From NCBI RefSeq assembly GCF_000213175.1, contig NW_009799100.1:1667887-1731886 (forward strand): a stretch of 64,000 nucleotides of DNA. The letters are read 5' to 3'. This DNA is from Neurospora tetrasperma FGSC 2508 (lineage: Eukaryota > Ascomycota > Sordariomycetes > Sordariales > Sordariaceae). Position 1 is the first letter of the stretch, and every line of letters begins with the position of its first letter. Made by a program: the position numbers and the translations under genes. Below, piece by piece: positions 22,693 through 34,900 of this stretch. Below the pieces are notes generated by a model. It made no database searches. It was not told the DNA's origin and worked only from the letters and a program-made list of their open reading frames with translations.

Positions 22693-25147
22693 ATGCCCGT
22701 CCTCCGCGTCAGGTCGCTGCGCGTGGCCCCGCCTGGAGGGGAAGAAGGGATTCGGACTCCATCGCCGTACAAGTTCAAAAGTCCACTCGCCATGACAAGC
22801 TCGATCCCAGAACTCCCGGACATGCCCGATATTGGGCCTGATGACAGTTTTCGGCTCCTCATCAAGAAACTTTCCTTGTGAGCCAACGTGCCTTGTGAAC
22901 ACCATCCGTGGGGTAGCTGACAGGGAGATCCTCTTCAGATATATCGCCGAGAATATTCGGTTGCCGTCAACGTTTGAGCAACTCCGTACTACGGCTGCTG
23001 GAGACTGTTTGCGGCACCTTGTCGACCACTTGGTCCTCAACTGCGACCATCCAGCCATTGTGAATGCTTTACTGTATGTGATATCCTCTACAAGGTACCC
23101 ATCTACCCAAGGACATCAGCTGATATGGTCACTACAGCGCACTAAAATGGCACTATGGCGCCATCACTGAGGATAAGGGCCTGAATGATGCCAGAGCCAG
23201 CGGTTGCGAGATTGCTGCTTGGCGTCTTCTCACTCACCTTTCCGAGCGAGAGGCTGTTGACTATTGTCTTTACGAGATCCCAGACCCAGCGCTGGAGGCT
23301 AACCGCCAAAGCGATGAAGAGGAAACATCGCAAGTCAACGAGCACAGTCCTCTACTTGCGCGCGCATGGACTGAATCTGTGGCAAACCCAAGGCGCAAGC
23401 ATGAGTTCCCCAATCCAACGAGTGATAACCGGAGGAACCTCTTGCTCCAATCTCTCACACGCCTCACCATGAGTATGACCGGCGAGGTCGACGACGACGG
23501 CGAGGAAGAGGATGACCCGACTGCTCCGTTCATCAACTTGAACGCCCTGGAGATTGCCGCCATTGCAGACGCCAAACGATTCCTTAGTCAGAATGTCGTT
23601 CAGAAAATCATCACCGGCATATGGAATGGCGATATCATATTCTGGGACAACTTATCCGTTCACACCGAAAAGAAGCCGCGGTTTTACAACCCCCGCACGG
23701 CCGATCCCTTTTCACGTCTTCGGGTTCCCAAATATCTCAAGTCCTTCGAGGTCGTCTTCTTTGCCAGTTTTCTGTTTCTCTACTACGCCGTCCTTGTTGA
23801 ACGAAATCCGACCCGAATCACACCCCTCGAAACCTTTCTCTACCTGTGGCTGGCTGCCTTTTCTTACGACGAGTTGAGTGAATGGATTGACGCTGGATCC
23901 ATCTTCTACGCTGCTGATATTTGGGTGAGTGTTATGCTCTGTCATTTCCTCTCAGACTTGTTCGGTATGCGTGTATGTGCTAACTGTATCTGGCAGAACA
24001 TATTCGATATGGCAATCATGGCTATAGGTTTCACTTTTATGGTGTTGCGTAAGTCGAATCATCCCTAGGGTTCTTGAATGCGGCTTGCTTATTACTCATT
24101 GCTACAGGAATTATTGGCCTCAAAACGCAAAATGCAGAGCTAATAGATCTGGCGTTCGACGTACTGGCACTGGAAGCTCTACTTATGGTCCCTCGCGTCT
24201 GTTCTATCCTCAGCTTGAGCCCGTACTGGGGCACTCTTATCCCTTGCCTCAAGGAGATGGCAAAGGATTTTATCAAGTTCATGGTTCTGGTTGTCATTAT
24301 CTATCTCGGCTTCCTCACGACCTTCTCCCTGGTCGGGCGCGACTCGTTCCCACTGAGGGACATGACCTGGTTTCTCACCAAGATTTTCTTCGGCTCGACC
24401 TTTGTAGGGTTCGACATCATGCGCCAGATCGATCCCGTCTTTGGGCCGCCACTCATGATTCTCTTCGTTATGCTCAGCTCCATCTTGCTCATGGGTTCCC
24501 TTACCGGCATGCTCTCCAACAGCTTCTCTCGCGTCATCACGCATGCCCGGGAGGAGTACCTCTTTGTCTACAGTATCTACGTGCTCGAAGCGTCGACTAG
24601 CAACCGACTCACGCACTTTTACCCACCCTTCAACTTGCTGGCCCTTGTCATTTTCCGACCGCTCCGCCTGTTCTTGCCCTCCGACGATAAGTTCCGTCGA
24701 GCTCGCATCATCCTTCTCAAGGCGACCCACCTACCCATCGTCTTCATCATCGCCATGTACGAGTGGATTAGGGGAACCTCTCTCAGGGGCGCCACATATA
24801 GCGCAGTCAAGGCGCCGCCGCATGGGGCGCCCATTGCCAGCCCGGCCATGATGAGGAAGCTCGCGGGTCCGCGACGCGAGATGCGTGGCCGTAGGTCGGT
24901 CACGTCTCTGCAGAGCGACCAGGCGGCGCAGAGCCGGCTGGGTATGTCGTCGATGGAGCGGCGCATCTCTGCCCATCACGCTCGGCAGGCCGAGGAAGCC
25001 CAGGAGGATTCGACTTATGCGGAGAGAGCGACGGATGTCGAGGTCCGGATTGCAGATTTGGCAGCCAAGATTGACCGGTTGACGGAGCTCGTGATTTCTA
25101 TGCAGTCGCAGCAGTCTACAACATTGGGCGACGTTTCGCTCTCTTAG
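22693..25147 (+). CDS. yvc1: TRP-type cation channel, Yvc1 family
   Basis: Five exons (22693-22877, 22924-23073, 23138-23924, 23997-24048, 24108-25147) give 737 aa. Introns are 46, 64, 72 and 59 nt. The order is: a cytosolic N-terminus (FRYIAENIRLPSTFEQL, then helical repeats to about 290 with an acidic patch DDDGEEEDD); membrane segments (FEVVFFASFLFLYYAVLV, FLYLWLAAFSYDEL, IFDMAIMAIGFTFMVL, FIKFMVLVVIIYLGFLTTF, PLMILFVMLSSILLMGSL); a re-entrant pore region before the last one (TWFLTKIFFGSTFVGFD); and a C-terminus with a coiled coil (VEVRIADLAAKIDRLTELV). Yvc1 channels release Ca2+ from the vacuole. The start is uncertain: ATG 22792 (MTSSIPELPD) has a better context than 22693 and would give 704 aa. 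Intron 3 is 72 nt without a stop and could be read through. Confidence 0.9.
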
Positions 25148-27986
25148 TAGTAGTCCAGGACGGCGATGGACTGCTCATTAGATGACAATTATGGCGAGCA
25201 TCAAGGGTTTCATGATAAAGTAAAGACGATGGAAAGAAGACTCATGGATGACGAACTTTTATATATTACAGTACAACGCACTTATCGATTTTGTTTCAGC
25301 GTTCCACAAAACCAGCACTTAGGAAAACATACCCTACGACATGATCTGGACTACAGGGTCCAGTTGGGTACCGGTGGCATATCTTGATGCATTAAAATCT
25401 TAGCAAATACATATTGAAAACACAAAGCCAATTAGACAAAAGCCTCAATAATGCCATGTGCATACAAGCCTCTTGATGGCACCTATAGTCCAGCACATTA
25501 ACACCCAAAAGCCCGAGGCCTCACTCAACAACAGGCTTTCCTTAACGTTGATAGTATGAGATGTTGAGACGGTAGTACTTGGCGCCACTTTATTTTTGCT
25601 TCTTGTATCTTCCGCGACATCAAACTTGTCATTGATCAGCGGAGTGTCGGTCAATTCCTATGCGTTCAGCAGCTGCTGTCTCATTAATAGCCAGCTGTGT
25701 CATTCGTCTCGTCTATCTTTGATCTTGTCAATGCAACGTCTGGGCGGCGGAATGCGGTGAAGAAATCTGCACCGCTTTGAATGTCGTTACATTGCAGCAT
25801 TGGGCAGATGCACCCAAGCAGCCTATGTACATACATAGCGCACTGCCACAGCGCGCGTGTGTTGCTGCGTGGTGGTGGTGGCACCGATACGATAACCGAT
25901 CTGGTCTCCGTCCGATGGAGGAAATAGCACAACACCGAGTAATCGTGGTTTGTGCTACACAGGATAATGTCGTTCAGAATCAAGATATGTACTGTGGTTC
26001 CCATTTCACCATAGTGAAGCTACACAATGAGTGGGACAGGGGTACCTCTACCTTTGAACAAAGTCCTGGGAGTTTATCAATGTCTGACCTTTCTCCGAAG
26101 AAGTGCCATAAGTGATCGAACAAACAACCGATATACTGTGGTGGGATGGATCGGTAAGTTGAACCCGTGGGTCACCCTCGCTGACGATCTCTGGCACTCG
26201 AGTGGTAGCCTTACCTACAGAGTCGGGCACGAAGCTTTCTTGCTTGTTTTGGTCCGTGCCCGGTACCTGACAGGGAGGTCAACTTTTGCTCGCAACCACA
26301 GTACTTACTGCATAAGCTCCAACAATTGCATTGTTGCCGAGTGCCAGGGAAGAGAACAAGTTGAAGACGGAGCATTGAGCATCTTTACGGCGATACGCGC
26401 CCAATGGATCGTTAGCTTTGGGGTGAAGATACCGCCGGCAAGCTTGAAGACAATGGAAGACCTCAGCGGAGCGGATTTCCTTACCTTAGTGGAGCAGCAT
26501 GGCGCCAAAAGAGCCCCTACCTCTAGTGCAAGGAGGTACGAGGTTTCAGAAGGTATGCCTACTGTGCAGAGGTAGGTATCGGCCCTTTATCCCTTGACTG
26601 CCGGACAGCATGTTAATGGAAGGACGGGAGCTCGTGGATTTTTGTTTACACTATTGAATTGTTTAGCGAGAGATGTACTGATCGTATTGATTTGGATTCG
26701 CTGTGAATTATCGCAGCTGTGAACGGCCTCGACAGTGAGTACTTGGAAATGTGACCATCCCGGTCACGGCATGGCAGTGCCCTGCAGGTCCCGGACGACG
26801 TGCAGCCCTTTCCTGTGAGTGGACGGGCACGACGACGATGATGTTCTGCGGCCCAAAAACGGCAGGTATCTCTTCGTTTTCTCACCGTATTCGAGGATCG
26901 TGTCCTCTCGGCGACTGTGGTAAGCAATAACACACTTGGTTTCGTTCCACAAAGAAGACAGATTTACATATGGCCTCAGCTATGATATGCGTTACAGCCA
27001 GCCCTTGGAGCCGAGTCCCAAGACGACCTGAAAGGTGGTGTAGATATTTCAGCCCCACGATACCAACCCCCAAATCCCCACAGGTCCGAGACCCCAAGAG
27101 TTCGATGACATCCCTGCAAGTATCTTGGATGTCTCGAAACAGGAGCAACTCCTAGGCAAAGGTCAAGGAATCGTAAAGTGGCATAGTTGGTTACTTGGGC
27201 GGGCATTGACTCAATTGAATTTCTCTCTTCAGTAGTGAGACTGCCCTGAACTTAGGCGAACGAATCAGGCCTATCATCTGGGCCTTCCTTGAGGTAGCCT
27301 GTGCTGGCCCTTCCACTAACAGTTGCAATCGCAGTCTGGGCAGGTATCACCGTGGCTTCTTAGAGGTGTACCTCTAGTCTTCCGTACCTGGGGGCGAGGT
27401 ACCTGAGCGGCGAAGGTCACATCTGACGAACGATTGAACGAACGGTATTGCCAAGTTGTTGTTTTTTTTTCACCGGGCAACTGCGTAAAAACCGAAACTA
27501 CTGCACCTATCCATCCACCCATCCATTCATTCAGTCCAGTCGGTCTGTTTTCTCTTCTCTCTGCTCACTGTTCCAAGTTCTTTCCTCCTCCAAACAAACT
27601 TCACGCCATCCCTGTCCTTCCTGACTCTCCTCTTCGCGTCGCGGTCACTTCGTCTTGTCCTCCTTCCTCCCTTTACGCGCCCATTGTATATACGATCTCC
27701 CCGCCCTTGACGATTTACGAATAACCTAGGTCATTGCCAGGTGTTCTGAACGCTTTTGACGTTCGAATTTTGGATTCCTGTCTTGATCTAATCACAGCTG
27801 AGCTGGCCGACGAGCGACGAAACATCCACCGTGTTTCCCCAATAATCACAATAATTAATACGACTTCAAACTATATACGCTACTACGTATCGATTAATCC
27901 CACCGAAAGCCCAAAGACGCGCGGCTCCCTTCTCACTCACTCGTCCCACGTCGGTAACGCGACGGGACCGAGTAGCGCATGCGATC
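25148..27986. other. Long intergenic region, no supported gene
   Basis: 2.8 kb between the Yvc1-like gene and the surface glycoprotein. ORFs such as 26027-26575 (+, 182 aa) and 25684-26004 (-) have no domain, biased composition or splice signals. From about 27440 to 27720 the plus strand becomes C/T-rich, fitting a long pyrimidine-rich leader or promoter of the glycoprotein gene. Confidence 0.5.
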
Positions 27987-29540
27987 ATGAGAACGGACTT
28001 TTTCCATCGCTTACCGCCGCCAACTGCCATTCTTCTTCTCGCCAGCCTTTTCAACAGCGTTGCTGCTCATGTCGCCCTTCCGCCACTGCCAACAGTCACG
28101 GTTGCGCACTACGCTCTCGATGTCGTTTCGTGGCCACTCCTCCTCCCCACAGCTGCCCCGCTAGACCCCTTCGATCTCGCGAGGAGACAAGCTGGAAATA
28201 CCATCTGTGGCTATATCGGCGGGCTGTCGGCGCTTCCAGCGACATGTAGCGCAGGATCGCATTGCGTCTTGGACACCGCGCACCAGGTGGTCGGTTGTTG
28301 TCCAGATGGGGCGGCCACATGTACGTCTGGTGTGTTCACCGCGTGTGTGGACGGCAACAGCGGGCCTCAGTCGGAGATGAACCCCTACGTATTCACATGT
28401 ACTGGAGCCCAAGTATGTTACAAGAACATGTATGAAGGAGGAGCCTCCCAGTTCGGGTGTGGTACAGCTGCCGACCAGGCGACAAGTGTTTACACTACCG
28501 CAAACGGACTTGCGGGGGCTATCACTTACCCACATATTTCTGCCCTCTTGACGAAAAGTGCTAGTCGACTTGGCACGCCGACAACACTGGGGATTGCTAC
28601 CAGCACTAGCACCAGCGCGTCCCGAACCCGGACGTCGTCCTCGGCCTCGACGGAATTCTCAGCTTCGACGGAGCCCTCAGCCTCGACGACAAATTCCTTG
28701 GTTTCTTCCGAGAGCACAGCGGGCACAACCACCACATCGACTACGACGGCTTCTTCTACCACCGCATCCACAGAACCTTCTACTACACCCCAGGCACCAC
28801 CATCTAAAACTTCTACAGGAGCGCGCACCGGCGCAATCGTTGGTGGAACACTAGGAGGTATTGCCGCGCTAGCCCTCATCGGCGCCCTTATCTTGTACTT
28901 CCTCCGCCGCCGGCGCAGCGCCAACTCGCGCACCGGCCCTGGCCGCCCCGGAATCAACGGCAAGTACATCAGCTCTCCGACTCCCGGACCTAACAGTGGC
29001 TTCGCGGCCGTAAGCCAAGACCCTGACGCCTACGAGACTGGACCGGCTCCTGGCTACTTGCCTCCTGTCGCCCAGACAACCAATGAAAAAGGTGGTTTCT
29101 CAAGCCATCTAACCGCCGGCGGCCCCTCGCCTTACGCGTACACAGGCGCGGCGGGCGTCGCTGGTGCGGCTACGACTGCAGCATCAGCGCCGGTGGCTTC
29201 TTCCCCTACCCCGCCTGGACAACACATACGACAGAATTCATATCCGCCGACCGAAGGGTACCATTACCCGGGCCAGTTCCCGGCTGCATACGCTGGCGGG
29301 GCTGCTACGCGGAAGAGCAAGCTCGAGCCGGACCAGGTGCCATTGACAAGGGAAATTGATGCTTTTTCGCAGAACTTTAATGCGGCGCTGGGAAGGATTG
29401 GTGAGGAGAGGAGTAGCGAATTGGGGAGGGTTGATGAGGACGCCGGTGGTGCTGGTGATGGAAGTGATATTGGAAGCGGAATGTCACGGCCGCTGTGGCA
29501 GCAGCATCGCAGGCAGAGTCGGAACTTGATGTGGATGTAG
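27987..29540 (+). CDS. Single-pass cell-surface glycoprotein, Cys-rich head and Ser/Thr stalk
   Basis: An intronless 517-aa type I membrane protein. It has a signal peptide (about 1-27; AILLLASLFNSVAA) and a Cys-rich domain (about 70-165; NTICGYIGG, CSAGSHCV, VVGCCPDGAATC, FTCTGAQVCYKNM). A stalk of roughly 75 residues is very rich in Ser and Thr (about 195-275), followed by one membrane helix (IVGGTLGGIAALALIGALILYF) and an RRRR stop-transfer signal. The cytosolic tail of about 215 residues is Pro/Gly/Ala-rich with an acidic end. The architecture resembles fungal wall-stress sensors (Wsc/Mid2-like), but the Cys domain is not a WSC domain I recognise. A surface or wall-sensing role is inferred from topology only. 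Confidence 0.8.
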   Translation: MRTDFFHRLPPPTAILLLASLFNSVAAHVALPPLPTVTVAHYALDVVSWPLLLPTAAPLDPFDLARRQAGNTICGYIGGLSALPATCSAGSHCVLDTAHQVVGCCPDGAATCTSGVFTACVDGNSGPQSEMNPYVFTCTGAQVCYKNMYEGGASQFGCGTAADQATSVYTTANGLAGAITYPHISALLTKSASRLGTPTTLGIATSTSTSASRTRTSSSASTEFSASTEPSASTTNSLVSSESTAGTTTTSTTTASSTTASTEPSTTPQAPPSKTSTGARTGAIVGGTLGGIAALALIGALILYFLRRRRSANSRTGPGRPGINGKYISSPTPGPNSGFAAVSQDPDAYETGPAPGYLPPVAQTTNEKGGFSSHLTAGGPSPYAYTGAAGVAGAATTAASAPVASSPTPPGQHIRQNSYPPTEGYHYPGQFPAAYAGGAATRKSKLEPDQVPLTREIDAFSQNFNAALGRIGEERSSELGRVDEDAGGAGDGSDIGSGMSRPLWQQHRRQSRNLMWM

Positions 29541-30640
29541 GATTGAGTGTTGAGTTTCCGTTCATGGTTGTGGAAATGTTCTGCGTTGTTTGGGAGTATT
29601 GTATCGACATGGCGAAGGAGTTTGGTTAGCTTGAATATTGCAGGCAGTGGCTTACCATTAGCTGCCTGGGCTATTCTTGCCTTTTGGTTCATTTGTTTTC
29701 CAACATCGGGAGAGACGGGAGTTCAATGGCATGTCTTTGGTGGCGTCATTGGCGGGATAAATGGCGTGAAGAAGGAAAATCCGTTGAGTGCGAAGACCGA
29801 TATCAGTTAGAGTGTAGTCGACCATGAGGTGGGTTCATGTGGATATCAGGAGTCAACTCTCCATTTAGTGTAATGAGCAATGCCGCAGGATGAGCGTACA
29901 AGAAGGGAGTGTACGAGATGACGAATACATACACTACTTATGAATACACTGGCTCAATAGAGTTCTGGAATCATCCACGTGGAAAACTTCAAGGATGTCA
30001 CTGGAGGCTCAAGGTCAACCCCTGATGAGGCGAGCCAGGGACGATCGACAGTGCGCATCTCGCAACCAAAGTAGCGGGCTCCACGAACCTATCAAAAGTA
30101 TCGGACTTTTCTCCGGACGTGTGTATACTATGTACGTGGCTCCCCTTAGTTTATGTTGACCACCTTCAGACACCACTCCCGTAAAGCCATTGTTGTCAGT
30201 TTCGCCAAGCATGTGAGACGAACAATTGATAGGTAGGCGTCGCTAATAAATTGAGTATTCACTTATAATCAGTCAGTGAACTCGACATGTTATCGACAAC
30301 TCGTTGTCGAGAGTAGTGTTGGTCGTCAAAGCAAAGATGGCTGAGAAATCAACAACCGAGATCGGCAATGTTAAGAAGTGGGTTGGGCGGGGTAATATAC
30401 TGTGAATCGGGCCTTCGAAGTGACGTATTAGAAATCTTTCTCCACGTCTTAGACGAAGCTTATAAAGTTGTCAACATCACTACGGCGTCATTGAGGTTGG
30501 TTTTGGGATAAATAGCTGTTCACTTGTCTGGAAAAGATCGAAAAACCCTTCAACTCTTCACACGCCTTCATTACCTCGAAATTCCATATCAAAATACCAA
30601 GCCAATTACGAAAAGAACACCAAGACTCAACATCATCAAA
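29541..30640. other. Intergenic region with a possible TATA box for the DJ-1/Hsp31 gene
   Basis: 1.1 kb. A TATAAAG at about 30461-30467 lies some 175 bp before the ATG at 30641 and could be a TATA element. The segment just before the ATG is A/C-rich, as in fungal leaders. No gene seen. Confidence 0.4.
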
Positions 30641-31480
30641 ATGTCTGTTCCCAAGGTCCTCGTCGTTCTCACCTCTCACGACAAGCTCGGTAACACTGGC
30701 AAGCCTACTGGATGGTACTTGGTAAGTATATTCCCTCCTTACCTCCCCTCCACCTCACTCGTCTCCCATCTTCCCTTTCCCACCGCCGCCACGACCAGCC
30801 CACAGAAGTATAACTAACACCACTACTCCCAGTCCGAATTCGCTCACCCCTATGACGTCCTCAACTCCGCCTCCGTCTCCCTAACCGTCGCCTCTCCTCG
30901 CGGCGGTCTCTCCCCCGTCGCCCCCGGCTCCATTGAGGACGCCAAGGACGACGAAATCAGCCAGAACTTCATCAAGTCGGAAACCACCAAGCCCCTTTTC
31001 GAACAGACCCGTCCCCTCTCCGAGTTTGTCGGCAACCCCTCCGCCATTGCCCCCTACTCGGCCATCTTCTTCCCCGGCGGCCACGGCCCCATGTACGACT
31101 TGCCCACCTCCCCCGAGTCCCAGCAGCTCATTCGCGAATTCTGGGAGGCGGGCAAGGCCGTGGCTGCTGTGTGCCACGGTCCTGCGGCGCTGGTGAACGT
31201 GAAGCTTAGCGATGGAAGCCACTTGCTCAAGGGCAGAAAGGTGACGGGTTTCACGAATGTGGAGGAGGATCAGGTTGGCCTGACTCAGGTGATGCCCTTC
31301 CTTTTGGAGGATAAGTTGAAGGAGGCTGCCGGGCCCGAGGGAGCGTTTGTGAAGGCCGATCAGCCATGGGGCGAGAAGGTGGTTGTTGAGGCGGACGGAA
31401 GGTTGATCACGGGCCAGAACCCTGCTTCTGCTAAGGGAGTTGGTGAGGCTATTGTGAAGTTCATTAAGGCTCAGAAGTAA
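30641..31480 (+). CDS. DJ-1/PfpI-family protein, Hsp31-type glyoxalase
   Basis: Two exons (30641-30721, 30833-31480) joined over a 111-nt intron (GTAAGT donor, TAACTAAC branch site, CCCAG acceptor) give 242 aa, usual for Hsp31-type members. The N-terminus KVLVVLTSHDKLGNTGKPTG matches the fungal Hsp31 start. The nucleophile elbow AAVCHGPAAL places the catalytic Cys at 141 with His142 next to it, and an IFFPGGHGPMYDL loop precedes it. Family members convert methylglyoxal to lactate without glutathione and protect against stress; here that is inferred from the conserved catalytic residues. No targeting signal is evident. It converges on the Gln-rich gene. Confidence 0.92.
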
Positions 31481-31963
31481 TTCTCTTGGACTTTTGGGAG
31501 AGTAATGGTTTAATCTGTTTTAGACGCTGGGATGCTTAGCTGGATACGACTAGTTACGAATACCTCTTGATGGAATTGAGTCAACTTTGTTGTTATATCT
31601 TGAATGGCATGTTAATACATGACTGCAAACAGAGCTGTGGTATCTTCTAACGCTGGGTTGATAATTGCAGACTAAAGAAGGTTGAACAAACCAAATGCCG
31701 GGTTATGCGTAGACTTTCAATGTCAAAAACAACCGTGTACGCCATCTTTTCCCTTTCATGATATGCTTGGATGCTGCGATTCTGGTTGAAACCCTTTTCC
31801 CTGCCAGATAACCCATAGTCAAGCGCTGTCTGGCCAAAATCCTAGCCAAACCGGCACAAAAGCAACCAATGCTAACCGGGTATATAGCCTGTAACGCCAG
31901 TTCTTTCCTCTGCGCCTCTATTCACTGCACCTGATACTCCACACAAACAAACATACCTCTATC
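31481..31963. other. 3'-to-3' intergenic gap
   Basis: 483 bp between converging genes; presumably the two 3' UTRs. Nothing else recognised. Confidence 0.6.
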
Positions 31964-34900
31964 TTAGGAAGCAGAAACGGGCTCCATCCCATCCTTAGTG
32001 GTAACCACCGCCTTACTGCCGCCTACAACATCCCGCAATCTGCCTTGCATCTTCTCAGCCTCAACCCCCTCAACACCCTCAAGGGTGAGCACAATCTTTT
32101 CTGCCCACGGAAACTCTGTCCACTCAAGGAACTTGACCCTCAACTCCCATAGCATTTCATACAGCAAGTCAATGATAGGGAACAACGAGTTGGTCGGGTT
32201 AAGCTCGCCCGGTCCGAACGCCGAACCCTTCATGCAGTCGTAGCATTTTCCGCCAAACTGCTGGATCATGGCATCCGCGAAGCGGTACCTGCCGCGACGC
32301 TCATGCTCGATGGCTTTGAGGATGTCAACAACGGAGTGGATGGAGAGGCCGATAATCATTTTGGTTCCTTGGCCGTGGAAGGTGGATTCGATGCCGTTGG
32401 TTGTGGTAGGTTGGGTTTGGGCTTGGAAAAGTGTCTCTGGGTTGGATCCGCTGGTTGTTATGGTTGTGGTTTCCTTGGGTATATGCAAGCCCAAGCCTTT
32501 GACGACCTGTATCAAACCGGCCATGCGCTTTTCCATGCACAACCTGCTGCGACAGCCGCCGTTGCGTTGACCGTTCTTGATACGACCATGCCAGTTCTTG
32601 CACGTATTCTCAGCTACGTTCGTTAGGTACTGGCAGGCTTTGGTTCTGGTGTTGACGATGGCATCTGTATCATAACTTGGTTAGTCAACACTCTTCATCA
32701 ACATCAATCAAACACCACAAAGGCAAAGAACTCACCAATAGTCTCCTCCCCAACCAACAACCTATTCAAAACCCCTCCCCCACCAGCACCAGCACCCGGC
32801 TTCTTCAACACGAACCGTCCTCCCGCATCCTTATCCACACTACACAGATACGCCAACCTCGCCACCAACGTCCTCCACTCCACAATCCACGTAAACTTCC
32901 TACACGCCTCCAACGCCTTCTCCCATTTATTCTTCTTCAAATCCACCCCCTTCATATCACGCTCCTCAAACAGATCCTCTCCCATGGCGTGGTTCCCATT
33001 CCGATTCTGTTTGTGTCCGCCGCCGCTGGCTTGACCGGCCGTGGTGACAGGCGCCGGGACAGGCAAAGTAACCTGCTTGATAAACAAGCCCATACACCGT
33101 CTCAACCAGCGCACGTACTCCTTGTCTAAACCCAGCGCCGGCTGCAGGTTGGACAGGCGCCAGATGGTGTCGACGTCGCAGGCTGTTTTGCCCTGTGTGG
33201 CAGGGTCTTCGAGGAGGCGGAGTAAACGACCAAAAGCCTGCATGTGCGAGTCGGCGGTTTCGCCGGGGGCGTTGGAGAGCTCGGTTGGGGTGCTACCCGG
33301 GATGGTGAGCGCTTCGTTGAAGTTGATGTACACGATATTGGGGAAGGGGGAGGTGGTGAGGGTGGTTGGGTGGTGCAGGTGTTTAAGCGTGCTGCGGCGC
33401 ACGCGGAAGTGGTGGAGAGTGTGCATGCCAAAGACGCAGTAGAGGTCGGTGTCGGCTTGGGGGGAGATGATTGTGGGGGTTACTGGCTTTGCCAGCCTTT
33501 CGGTGTTCACATTGGGGAGTGAGGGTACTGGTGCTGGCTGAGTTGAGGGATTAGGGGAAGGCCCGGTTGGAGTTTGAGTGGTATGCTGAGTTGGAATCTG
33601 AGCGGCAGCCTGAGTTTGATGTTGGACAGCATGCTGAGCTAGGATCGGAACACCATTCTGGGTCTGCTGTTGAGCTTGTTGTAGAAACTGTTGCTGGGTG
33701 TGTTGCTGCTGAGTCTGTTGTTTCGGAGCCTGTTGTTGAACTTGCTTCTGGGCCTTTTGCTGGGCCCGTGGCTTAGCTGGCTGCTGAACAGCATGTTGAT
33801 ATGAATGTTGAATAGCAGGCTGAGCAGATACACGATTTTGCGCAGCAGCCTGAGCTTGATGTTGAGCACGAACCTGAGCCTGACGCTGAACATCATACTG
33901 AACAATATGCTGAGCTGGCGGTTGAGCGACTTGTTGAGCTGGCCTCTGAGCAGCTTGCTGAGCCTGTTGGTGAACGGCTTGCTGAGTTGGCTGCTGACCA
34001 ACAGACTGGGGCACCATATAGGTGGAAGGTTTAAGCGGAGGTTGAGCAGGAGGCTGAGTCTGTCCTTGAGTGGAAGACTGAGGAGGAGGCCGAGCGGGAG
34101 CTGGAGAAGGAGACGGAGTAAAGGCCGCATTAGGAGTCCTCTGGACTGAAGCCCCAACGACATCCTGTTTCGAAGGTTGAACCGGATGTTGAGGAGAAAC
34201 TCGAGCAGGAGTGGGGGTCGGAGTGGGTGCCGGGGTAGGGCTTAGTGCCGGAGTGCGAGCTGGACCTTGAGCAAAAGCTTGAGTTGAAGCTTGGGCGGTA
34301 CCTGGAGCTTGTCGAGGAAACACAGATGGGACTTTCGCAACGATAGGGATATTCGGAACAGGAACAGGCGAAACCTTGTTAGGTACAGCAGAAACTGGGT
34401 TTTGAATACCCGTAGCCGGAGTTTGATTCATCACTTGAACTGGTCGTGCAGACCTCAAGGTTGGGATCGGTGCAGAATTAGCCGCCGCAACAAATTCCGA
34501 CGGGACCTGAATAGGCGACGGGGGAGCCATGTTGAAGATCGGCGCCTGGGAAGAAAGCTGGGCCACTTGCTTATGGGGGGCGTAAGAGACAGATGTGGCC
34601 GATTCTGTTGTCTGTCTGAAGCTCTGTGTAGGCTGGCATGTTTCTATAGCCATAATGGCCTGTTCAACAGCAGGCATAGTTGCGCTTGTCGGAAGCCCAC
34701 TAGATGGGGTTGGGGTGGCTGTTTCTGAAGCTGATAATATAGACGGCGTACCTGGAGAAGCTTCATGATAGTTTGTGGATAAGAGGGCTGGGGTAATTGT
34801 TGGTGTAGACGTCGCTGTCGGCATAAAAGCCATTGGTGCAACGGGAGCAGTGGCCTCCGAACCGATAGGTGCGGTAGTTTCTGTCTTCTTTTTTTGCGTT

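Noticed and set aside
26027-26575. 182-aa plus-strand ORF in the 25-28 kb gap
   Set aside because: No domain, no codon or composition signal, and no splice partners; likely chance.
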